DNA of 64,000 nt from Pohlia nutans (taxonomy: Eukaryota > Streptophyta > Bryopsida > Bryales > Mniaceae), in contig CM040106.1 of the NCBI GenBank assembly GCA_022496805.1, positions 4,402,001-4,466,000 on the forward strand, read 5' to 3'. The notes beneath the pieces are model-generated. The model saw only the letters and a list, made by a program, of their open reading frames with translations, was not told the DNA's origin and did not search any database. Shown piece by piece: positions 1 through 9,490 of this stretch. Position numbers and translations under genes: made by a program. Numbering within the stretch: the first letter of the stretch is position 1; each line of letters opens with the position of its first letter.

Positions 1-889
1 ATCAAGAATAGATACATGTACTACATTACTGCATAAATGCTACTCATACAATACTTGAATGACACCTAGGTTTGAAGAGTTTATAAATCTCTACTCTGTG
101 TAGGAAATCTAGTTTTTATTCCTTTTTTAAAAGAAGATTTGTATCAATAAGCTAGGCCAAATTTTATGCATGAATCTTGTTCAAATTAGCAACAAAAAAC
201 CGATAAGCTTCACAATGTTGTGCACTAAATAATGCAGAGGATGATAAAGCAACTTTCGAAAAAGCTCACTATGTCTTTTGGATTTCTATGTTAATATTGC
301 TCTCTCACATTGTAAATTTATGATATGCATTTATATCATATGAAACACATATGTCCTATTATTTAGATAATTGCCCATTCATCACTCTTGGATATTTTCA
401 TATACTTCTATTTATATTTATATGTGTCATACTATCTGGATGAATGTCAAACCTTGTTTTCTTCAAAAGCGGGCAGTTAGGATTTTTAGGCTTGTAAGAG
501 GTAGCTCCAGCCGCCATAAATAGGAGAAGTAGCGGCCATGATGGCCTATTTATTTATTTGGAGAGAGTAGCGCTCTCGTGCGTGCATGAGTGATTACTAC
601 AGAACCGGAATGACGTAGAACTTCGGTAGGCAACCGGATGAACGACCGGGAAGAGGACGGGTCCCTGCTAGACTCGGCCGCAGTTTGCGCCTTAAAATGG
701 GCCGCCCTAAACTGGGCGACCCACTGTTCATTTCCACAGAGCTCTCCTAGTCCCTCTCTCCCCCACTATTTTGTCTTCCCGGATAACATTAGGTTAGAGA
801 GTGCGCAACCGAAGAGAAAAGAAAGAGACCGCCAGAGAATTAGGTGCAGTTTGCGGAGTAGAAGAGAGGTGCGCCCGGAGACTGTCGAG
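1..889. other. No gene seen; becomes GC-rich leader of the gag-like element
   Basis: Bases 1 to about 470 are AT-rich and carry no coding signal I can support. From about 500 the composition shifts to GC-rich, CCGG-rich sequence like that of the element that follows. An open frame from 638 runs in the same frame as the gag-like reading frame starting at 890, without a recognisable domain, so I treat it as untranslated leader. I could not find a terminal repeat marking the element's left edge. Confidence 0.4.
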
Positions 890-3284
890 ATGCCGAGGAA
901 AGGGGATAATTCCGCAGGGTTCAAAATCGCAGAGAAGAAGGTGATTCCGGTATTTTCGCAGCACCCGGGCGACTTTTAGATGTTGCGCGCTGATCTTGCG
1001 GCCATGGGGTGCGAGGAACTCCTTTACCGGGTGTGGGACCTTCAGGATGCCCGGATGTTGGAGGAATTGGTGGACGGAGACATGGAGCCAGCTTTCCGGA
1101 CGAGCTACATCCGGGCGAAGTACAAGCACTTGACCCGGGAGCACTGGCGCATGACGTACAATTTCTCGGACAGCACGAACAAACTCGAGTCGGGAGGGAA
1201 GGGAGACTCGAGTTAGGTGTAGGAGCGGTTCTCCCAGATCTCGGACAAGGACGGATTCAAGGTGGAGCATTGCAAGACTCCCCGAGAGCAGCGACTTCTC
1301 CAGTTTTTGGTGCCAATTTTCAGCCCGGACAAGCCCACCACCATCACGATCAAGTTGGCGCAGGGCATCTACTCCGCGTTGCACTACAAGAAGAGGATCA
1401 ATTGGGGCATCGTGGTGCAGGAGATTGTCAACCGGGAGGCGTCAAAAATCGGAGGTACGAAGGGTTGCCCATTGCTCCTTTCCTTTATCACTTGTATGTC
1501 AAGCATGGGTGCTTCACGGATAGGGAGAAGGTGAGACTGGAGACGCAAAAGGTTCTGGTAGAAAGGAGCCCGGCCAAGAAGAAGGCGGCTCGTCCGGGAG
1601 AGGAGCGGAACCGGGGAAAGCATATGCAGGAAGAGGAAGAAGAGGAGGAGGAGGATGATGCCGGAGGACAGGGCAACCGGAGCGAGTCGGAGGAACGAGA
1701 AATGGCCCATCCAAAGAAGAGAGAGGGAGCGGACCGGACGGACCGGGAGGACCGAGAGGACCAGGTAGACCGGGGGGAGTCAAGCCGGGCGCGCACCCAG
1801 AGACAGCTCCAGAAGGGGAAGCGGAAGAAGGTTATCCGGAGCGAGGAGGAGGAAGAAGACGACGACGACGACGACATCCAGGAGAGTAGCTCTCCCAAGA
1901 AGAAGATGAAGCCCCGGATGAAGACTACTCCGGTGAACGGGCGAGGCTCTCGGGACGACTCAAAGCCGAAGACCGGCAGCCGTACGAAGGGCATCAAGTT
2001 GAAGGGAGTTCGGAAGAGGAAACCGGACCAAGGAGAAGATGGAGGCGCCCGGGTGGAGGAACCAAACCGGGTGGAGGAAGGAGCTGCTTGGCCAGGAAAA
2101 ACTGACCGGGCAGGGGGAGATGGCAGAGCGGTGGAACCCATCCGAACAGCGGTGGAGGAAGTGTCCATCCTCGCCGAACCGGAAGGAGCTTTTCTCCAGC
2201 CAGTCCAGGACGCCATCGATGCAGTGGAGAGGAGATATCTCCCTATCCGGATGGCGATGAGAGGGGTCGGGACCACACTCCGGAGTACGGCAGTAGACGA
2301 ATTTCCGGATGTGGTCCGAAAATTGAAGGCGGATGCAGCTCCCAACCGGAAGGAGCTGAATAAGAGCCGGACGGAGACCAGAAAGTTGGCAATATTGGCG
2401 CTGGATCAGAAGGCAGAGATCAAGCGCTAGAAGGAGGTCATCCGGACTCTGGAGCAACAGGACCGGACCACGCTCCGGGTTCTAAAACGACTATTCCAAC
2501 CGGATGGTGAGGTCCAGACCAAGGCCCGGTTGTGGGACAAGAGGATAGCGGGGTCAAGCACGGAGGGAGCGGCACAAATCACGGAGGTCGTGAAGGAGTA
2601 CGCAACCAACGTGGAGGAAACCCTGAAGGATTTCTGGAAGTTGATCGCCGCAGTATTCGAGAGGTGCCCTCCCGTACGACAACCGGAAGGAGGGGAGAGC
2701 AGCCGGAGGGAAGGAGGAGCCCTTGTAATGGCCAACCTTCTTCTCTCCTAAGACGCTTCCCGAGCAGGAGAGATCAACCGGATGTTGGGAGCTAGGACGT
2801 CTACTCCGGAGTCGTCTCCGCTACCGGTAAGGAATTTGGATCCGGTTTTGGCGGGCAACCAACAGGAGGCGAGCGTTGCCATGTTGGTCAACCCCGAGGA
2901 GGCGACGGAGACCAACACCCAACCGGGTGAGGAAGAAGACGTGAGGGTGGGCCGCACGGCAACCCGGATGGTCAACCAGGTGGTGCGCGAGGGGGTGTAC
3001 CGGATGGTGGACAAATTGGCGAGCAGCGCGGTGATGCAGTTGTTAAGCCGAGCGGTGAGCAAGGCAGCGAGCAGGGGGGCGATCAAGGGGTGCAAGGAGG
3101 TGAACCGGACGAGGGAGATCATCGGGAGAGCCGGGAACCAGCGCCAGTGGAGGACAAAGAGGCGGAGGAGGACCGGGTTTGGGAAACCCGGAGCAAGAGG
3201 GCCCAGGATAATTCTGGGGACTCCTGCTCGGTTCTTCCAGCGCCCATCGTCGAGGATGATGGCTCGGGCGCGCCTGGGGAGTAG
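890..3284 (+). pseudogene. Gag-like protein of a CCGG-rich retroelement, copy 1 (broken)
   Basis: This is a decayed long reading frame. The start is the ATG at 890 (MPRKGDNSAG); the frame then has a TAG just before 980 and two more stops near 1214-1222. It shifts by one base near 1475, has further stops at 2428-2430 and near 2749, and appears to shift again before 3090 into an acidic C-terminus ending at 3284. The order is: N-terminal alpha-helical domain with a block FLVPIFSPDKPTT, a 'TDREKV' motif near 1520, a long charged segment of Lys/Arg and Glu/Asp runs, a coiled-coil-like stretch (2400-2700), then an acidic tail. The same order recurs in the inverted copy at 42.5-44.7 kb, which shows it is a repeat family. 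The N-terminal block loosely resembles the 'putative plant transposon protein' domain of plant retroelements; that link is inference. No protease, reverse transcriptase or integrase is visible, so this is probably a non-autonomous element. Confidence 0.6.
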
Positions 3285-3586
3285 GAATCCGTAGTCCGGG
3301 TAACCGGCTTTGGATAGTTAGGGTAGCTTTTTGGGTAGGTAGGTTAGAACTTTTTGTGAATAGGCTTTTCAGGACTTGACGCTTGAAGTCCATTTCAGGA
3401 TAGGAATTGAGCCATGTGGGGAGCTCCCTGGATTTTCGGATCCTGGGTTTGTAGGATCTAAGGATTTTCCGGATCCGGGTGTTTTGGGCTTGCTACTTAT
3501 CAAGGAATGTTCTTCATTCCTTGGGTCTTTTGTGTACCACTGTTCCTTCTAAATGATCATAGGCGCATGTTCTAATTCCACAAGCG

Positions 3587-3602
3587 GTGTGTGTGTGTGT
3601 GT
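3587..3602. repeat. GT dinucleotide microsatellite
   Basis: About eight GT units in the 3' non-coding part of gag-like copy 1. The inverted copy at 42 kb lacks it. Confidence 0.9.
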
Positions 3603-4222
3603 TTGTGTTGTTGCTTGAGGCAGTGGTCCAATTAGTCCCTTGATATCCGGAAGGACTAACCGGGTTCTGGTGTAGATTCAATTAAGAGATTGGATAGAGG
3701 ATTTGGGGGAGTTAGAGGTCGCTTGAATGCGGGGTTTTCCATGCCCGGTTGCAGGGGATAATCCGGGTTAGTTGTTGAGTGGATAGGAGGGAGTACTCCA
3801 GTCCTCTCAGAACTCTTAGACAGGTAGTCCGGTCGAGGTGCCAGCACCTGGGTAGATCGTGTAATAGAAGGGTATGGAATAGCCAGAGTAAAATGGACCG
3901 TTAGGAACCCGACCGATTCCGGACACCTCGGATATCGTCCACCCCGGTTAGCAAGTCGTTGTAGTATTTTGGAAGAAGGGGGAAACCGGGTTGCGCTTGT
4001 GTGACCGATTGTGGGTTTGGGATAAATCTGCAGTTGAAGTGCAATACGGAAAGTACCCGGATCGAGGAGTTGAGATAGGGTAACCGGAAAGTAGTGAAGT
4101 TCCCATCACTGAAATCAGTAGGGAAGGGTGTGTTTTTAAATCCAGCACCACTAATTGCAAATGGAGAACCCTCTAAAGGAAAACAGAGGTTAAAGTAAAC
4201 CGGGTTCAGTTGTTAGGATAGA

Positions 4223-4226
4223 CCGG
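4223..4226. repeat. Target site duplication CCGG of the Ty3/gypsy insertion (partner 13253-13256)
   Basis: CCGG lies immediately before the TGTCGGG start of the left LTR and again directly after the GCAACA end of the right LTR. Four bases is a normal target duplication length for LTR elements. The duplication shows that 4227-13252 arrived as one unit and that the flanking CCGG-rich sequences were once contiguous. Confidence 0.8.
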
Positions 4227-5561
4227 TGTCGGGTAGAGAGGGTTTTGCTCTGGGAAAACGCGGGGTTTCTAGCTGCAACTAGTTTGAATTCAAGGTATGG
4301 GGAAATATGATAGTGTAATTTATTGTTTATACCATTAAAAACCCAAATCTATGTTTTATTTTGCAAAATAGCAAACCGTGTAAAGGCTTAAACCTTTAAA
4401 AACACTGTCAGCATTCAAATGAATGCCACAGACACATACTTGCTCCAAATCAAGTGTGCTATAACTTTCTGGAAAGCTAACACAAAGCTACACAATCTGT
4501 AAAAATTTCAAGAGAAAATGATTTACCATTCAATATTTATAGCGTGCTGAAGTTGAGACTCCAAATATTCACGGCAGCTGTACATCTCTCCACTTCGGGA
4601 CGCATATCATCTTCATAAAAGCTCCAAATACATGATGCCATAATGCTTTAGAAAGCTAACATCACCATCTACGTTGCCTGTAAATCTTAGCTTAAAATAT
4701 CATACTGTCCGTTTTCTATACTTCGTCAAAAATGGAACTTCTATATTGAGCGGCAGTTTCACACCCTCAAACTTCTACAAGAATAACTTTCACGTCCTAA
4801 CTCCAAAACAAGAGTTTAATAGTTTTTTAGAAAGCTATCAACATAACACATGTGCTCACAAAATTTCAAAACTAATCGATCATTATACAAATTTCTACAA
4901 GAGTTTAAAGCGACTGCCTTTGAATTTCGACGGCACTAAACCCTCTTTCACTTCTCAAGGCATAACTTTCTCATACTAACTCCAAATGACAAGCGCCACA
5001 CACCATTGGAATCACAACAAGAAGAGGAACGTGCTCTCAAAACTTCATTGAAATCCGAGCTATACACAGTAAGTCACTTGTCCTCAAACACACGGCACAA
5101 AACTAAAAAACTAAAACATGAACACAAGAAGAATGAGGTTCGGGAGAAGAAGGCCCCCCTTATCAAGCCACAAGGGGGAACACATCAGCCCATACCTAGC
5201 CACATGGGCACCCTAAAACTAATTGGGTGACCCAAAAGTCTCCCATACCTCTATCCATTCGCTTATTTTAATGATAAACTCACAAAAAACTAAAAGAAAG
5301 GTAAAACAATCTTCACCTTTCTTTTCAACAACTATCAAAACTCAAATTAAATATCAAAACTCATTCTAAGAAGATAAATGTAAAGTTTGACTCTTATTAG
5401 TCAAAACACAAGGCAATTAAAACCTTGTAGAGATTATGAATCAATTCATAATCTTTCTCAAATATTCCCTATTCATTTCTTCTTTAAATGAGATATCTTA
5501 AAACTCATCAAAATAACAATACTATAAGTTTTTACACTATATGCGCATTTGCATCGCGACA
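4227..5561 (-). repeat. 3' LTR (left in window)
   Basis: 1,335 bp, beginning TGTCGGGTAG and ending CGCGACA. Near-identical to 11918-13252. Short open frames inside it (for example 4674-4979) recur unchanged in the other LTR only because the LTRs are duplicates. Confidence 0.95.
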
Positions 5562-5572
5562 TTCACCCCCTC
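5562..5572 (-). promoter_or_regulatory. Polypurine tract for plus-strand priming
   Basis: On the minus strand this reads GAGGGGGTGAA and abuts the 3' LTR. A purine run in this place is the usual plus-strand primer of LTR retrotransposons. Confidence 0.75.
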
Positions 5573-5604
5573 TAAACCTGCACATCCTCCGGTATGTGCC
5601 AAAC

Positions 5605-6345
5605 TCAGTCATCTTCTTGATCATCTTCACTCCCGAGTTGATCTTCATTAATTTCTTCATCTTCATCAACTTCGTGATCTTGCAATGCAGGCAATATTAC
5701 ATTTAAGTCTTCTTCATTAAATCTTCCATCTCTCCGTCGAAAAGCTTTGATCCGTTTGCCCGCCACTGGTATCCTACAAGGAGTACCATCTAATTCTCGA
5801 AGTGAATAAGTGGCGTTATCATGCACTTTTATTACCACATAAGGTCCAAACCACCGTTTAGCAAACTTCCTCAGTGTACTGTGTTGATGCTCCAAAGTGC
5901 TATCAAACACTAAAACCCAATCCCCTTCTTCAATATTTTTGGTCCTCAACCGATGAGTTCTATCAAATCTCTCCTTATTGCTCAGTCTCGCAGCTTTAAG
6001 TTTTTCTAATGCCATTTGTTGATCCTCGGGTAATTTTCCAAGCTGTCTAATACGGAGCTCTAAGAGTTTTTCTCGTGTAATACCATCTTCCCATGACAAA
6101 AATACCCATGTAGGAATAGACTCCTCAACAGGCATTAAAGGTTTTTGTCCATACATAAGCTCCACAGGCATGTAACCAGTAACAGTGCTATGGGTAGTTC
6201 TGTCAGCCCATAAAGCAAATGGAAGTAACTTAGGCCAGAACTTTAGTTTCCCTTTGCAAGCCTTAACCAATGCTTGAACAATGGGTGGATGACCTCTCTC
6301 AATCTTTCCATTAGCCTCAGGATTATATGCAGTTGTTAGCCTTAA
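5605..6345 (-). pseudogene. Integrase C-terminal part (catalytic Glu and GPY/F module)
   Basis: This continues the integrase in the same frame after the stop at 6346-6348. It begins with the segment carrying the catalytic glutamate (NGKIERGH) and runs through the core's last helices. A GPY/F-like module follows (FGPYVVIKVHD), then a basic stretch and an acidic tail ending at 5605. An ATG at 6270 gives an open frame of 221 residues, but that start is internal; the alignment of motifs shows it is part of the polyprotein. The GPY/F region helps multimerisation and target choice in this integrase family. No chromodomain follows it. Confidence 0.85.
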
Positions 6346-8310
6346 CTACACACCGTATCGGTTGAAAAATTCTCTTGCTTCAGCTGCATCCAATTCTCCT
6401 CTGTCAGCCCTCATCTTGCCAATGCTCCCATATCGACTGAAAATATCTTCAAGTATAAATTTGCAAATCCCCTCCGTTGCTTTGGTTCGAAGAGCTCTAC
6501 CTTCAACAAAGTTTGAGAGCTCTTCTCTTGCCAAAACAAGATATTTCATACCCCAAAGTCCAAGTGGCATTGCAACTAAGTCAATCATCCATTGAAAATG
6601 GATGGCAAGAGGATAAGTGGGATGTAGTTCATCCCTAAACCTCACTTTAGATTGCAATTGACAAACAACACATGAAGCCACAAATTCTTCAACATCTTTA
6701 TATAATCCTTTCCACCAATAACGCTCTTTGATTTTAGTATAAGTGGCCCAAATTCCTCTATGACCGGCCCAAAGTGTATCATGAAATTCTTTAAGAACTT
6801 GGGTTTTAGTCTCAGAATCGTCCACTACTCTCAATGGCATACCATCACCCCTTTTTGCCCTCTTCCAGAGAAAACCATCTCGCAAAAGATAATCATAAGC
6901 ACGATGTCTAATATCCTTGAAAGTCTTCTCTGACCAATCTTTATGTCTCTTTAAAGTGCTCAAATAAAAGCCAATATCTTTCAATCTTCCTTCATATAAT
7001 TCTGCTTTAAATGGCAAGACTTCATCGCTTGAATTTTCTCCATTTGTAATTGATATATATACTTCATCAGAAAATTCTTCATTTCCTTCAAACGCCATCA
7101 TTTCTTCTTCGTGAAAATATCGGGCTCTTGATAACATATCTGCCACTGGATTCTTGTAACCAGCAATATGTATCAATACCGGATTAAGTGATTTGATGTA
7201 GGCTATCCAACGTAGCATCGCAATATCAGGTGAAGAACAATTTGCTATCATACCAAGTAAAGGCAAACAATCGGTCTCCAACACCATATTTGCTCCTATC
7301 AAATAATTTCTATCTGCTTTAAGAGCAGTAAGTGCACCCCATAGTTCTCTCTTCACTTGTGGATATGCTCTTTGACGCTCTGTGAGAATTCTTGCCCCAA
7401 ATCTTATAGCAAATCGTCTCCCTTCTGCATCATCTTGTCCCACAGCCCAACCAATAGCTATTGGACTAGTGTCAACTGTCACAATCACCGGTCTTCCACA
7501 TTCATAATCAACTTGCTTTAGAATTGGTGGTGATTTCAAAATATTTTTCAACCCGTCCATAGCTAAATCTTGATCATGTTCCCAAGAAAACTTGTTCCTC
7601 TTTCTCAATAATTTGTATAAAGGTTCAGACATATGTGCAAAATGTGGTATCCAAATTTGATAAAAGACACATGCTCCCAAAAACCTCCTTACTTCAGTAA
7701 TGGTGCTACAAGCTTTCATTCTCCCGATAGCATCAACCTTCTCAGGATTAGGTTTTCTTCCATACCACCCACATAAATGTCCAACTACCAAAATTTCATC
7801 AACTCCAAATTTTGACTTGGCAATCGAAAGAGTCAAGTTTACTTCTTCAAGTCTCTTCAAAATATTAGAAACATCATCAATATGTTCATTCACAAATATT
7901 CTGCAACCATTATCTTGAACACTCAAATTTTTATCATCCTCCTTGCAACCTTTGATAGGAATATCATCAACAAAAGGTATAGTCTTTTCAGGCACGAACT
8001 CTCGTAAAATTTGATTCATAGCATTTTGCATGTGTGCTACCGAATTAGTAGCACCTTGAGGCAAGGTACACATTCGTACAAGTCCAAGAGGAGTCTTCAT
8101 GGTTGTCAAATCTCTACTTTCATTGGCTAGCTGAAACTGATCATAACCAGAGTACAAGTCCCCTATAGAATAAATTGCATGCCCAGCAAATGCCTCAGCT
8201 ACTTCATCAACAATAGGTCCAGATCCTTTGTTTCTGATTGTCACTTTATTAGCCGGTTGCATATCTTGGTAAATCTCAAAGCTCCTGATTTCTTTGGTAC
8301 AGTAAACCAA
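6346..8310 (-). pseudogene. Reverse transcriptase, RNase H and integrase N-terminal part
   Basis: Open frame of 654 residues, part of the polyprotein rather than a separate gene. The reverse transcriptase palm shows the first catalytic Asp in a 'GDLYSGYDQF' block and the FVDD active site (IPFVDDIPIKG). The connection and RNase H follow with DTSPIAIGWAV, a Glu in KRELWGALTALK and an Asp in LETDCLPL; the block ends near SRARYFHEEE. The integrase zinc finger follows as H-X4-H ... C-X2-C (HDTLWAGH ... CVVC), then the core with the first Asp in IDLVAMP and the second in RADRGEL. A TAG at 6346-6348 stops translation between the second Asp and the catalytic Glu. The apparent start at 8310 is caused by a frameshift inside the reverse transcriptase. 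Confidence 0.92.
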
Positions 8311-9177
8311 CGATTCGAATACGGAGCCATAGAAGGTTCAAGTATACCCATTTGCATCTTTTCTTTCAATAACCCTACCAATTTCGGAAGCAATGCCCGA
8401 GGTACTGGTATAGGCTTCAAATCCCATGGCACATGTGGTACCGTGAAAATCACCATAGGTGCAACCACACTAGGATGCACACACCCAATCTCATCTGATG
8501 AAGAAGCAAAGGCTTTACTATGTTTGAGAAGCATGTCTTGAAACTTTTTCTTCTCTGGTTCAGTCAAGAATTCACCCCCTCCAATCTTCATATTTGCGAG
8601 TGTCTCTTTTGTAAATTTGTGTCCAATATTTCTTACTTCTCTCAAACCAGGTTCCTTCTCTGCTTCTTTGATATGCTCATCAAAATCAGATGGTAACTGA
8701 GTTGCTACTGGTTTAACCTTCTTTGCCACTGTCTTATACTTTGTATGTACCATCACTTCATGCTTCAATCCATAACTGTTACAAACATCAAAACTTGTAA
8801 CTGCTTTCAATACTTCATCATATAATGCCCGTGAATGAACTTCAATTATAGCATCATAAATATCACCATTGATCTCACTCTCTTGCAACTTCTTCAAAAC
8901 ATGGAGTACATCATCTCCAAAACCTTCTTCTTCAAACACTCCATTAATATATTCATCATCCAATAATGCCTTCACTTTTTTTAATTTCTTTTCTGCTTTT
9001 TTAATAAGCCTTTTGCAAATAGGGTCCAAATCTTTAATACCCTTAAAACTCAAAAATCCACACTCCGTCACACTCACAAAACCACAATCAATATTTTGTA
9101 CATTTGGGGACATAGTAATTTCAGATGCATCTGCACCCGTGGATCCCCGAACTCCACGTGTGCATTTTAGAAATCCT
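8241..9177 (-). pseudogene. Pol linker and N-terminal reverse transcriptase
   Basis: The frame is open from about 9177, with an ATG at 9113, and ends at 8241-8243. It holds a poorly conserved linker of some 190 residues and then the start of the reverse transcriptase finger domain (WFTVPKKSGALRF). The same finger motif continues in another frame (YQDMQPANK), so a one-base loss around 8260-8290 broke the gene. The frame is -1 relative to the protease frame that overlaps it near 9170. That overlap could be a natural programmed shift, as in many Ty3 elements, or a mutation. Confidence 0.85.
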
Positions 9178-9490
9178 GAAAGTCTTCACCAGATCTTAGA
9201 GGTGCATCTCTAAGCTGCATTCTGTTTCTTTCATGATCAGGTCTCACCGTTAAAAATTGCAGAGACCTCTTGCCATCACGACTCCGAATACGTGCATAAT
9301 GAGACCCATCATCCAAGACCTTGGTCTCCATTCTAGTTGCTGTGATATATGGTTGTCCAAGTATTATAGGATATGTCCCATAGTTTTGAACAAAAAAGTT
9401 TTGCTCAACTTCAACATCGCCAATTTTTGCACATACAGCCGGACAAGCCCCATATAATTCTCCTCTTCCATTGTTTGCAGCCCTCATGAC
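9167..9490 (-). pseudogene. Aspartic protease, C-terminal half after in-frame stop
   Basis: In the same frame as gag, directly after the TGA at 9491-9493. The protein before the stop carries the catalytic motif (LVDHGSEINIMS). The part after it continues the retropepsin fold, with the 'GQPY' block and an Ile-Leu hydrophobic run before it (YPIILGQPY). The stop is therefore inside the protease. In this position related proteins often have Trp, so a TGG-to-TGA change is likely; I infer this from context. The frame ends at 9167, where the pol frame overlaps it. Confidence 0.85.

Larger units (their letters stand above)
3285..4226 (+). other. 3' non-coding part of gag-like element, upstream of nested LTR insertion
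   Basis: CCGG-rich sequence without a convincing reading frame. Between about 3420 and 3640 it matches the reverse complement of 42.18-42.40 kb, including a shared block containing ACTTATCAAGGAATGTTC and the sequence CAGTGGTCCAAT. This extends the homology of the two gag-like copies into their 3' untranslated part. It is cut at 4226 by the Ty3/gypsy element and resumes at 13253. Confidence 0.55.

Noticed and set aside
1488..2345. 285-codon minus-strand frame rich in Ser and Pro
   Set aside because: Antisense shadow of the charged region of the gag-like frame (poly-Glu/Asp read backwards as poly-Ser).
4674..4979. 101-codon open frame, repeated identically at 12365-12670
   Set aside because: It lies in the LTR and repeats only because LTRs are duplicates; no domain or coding signature.
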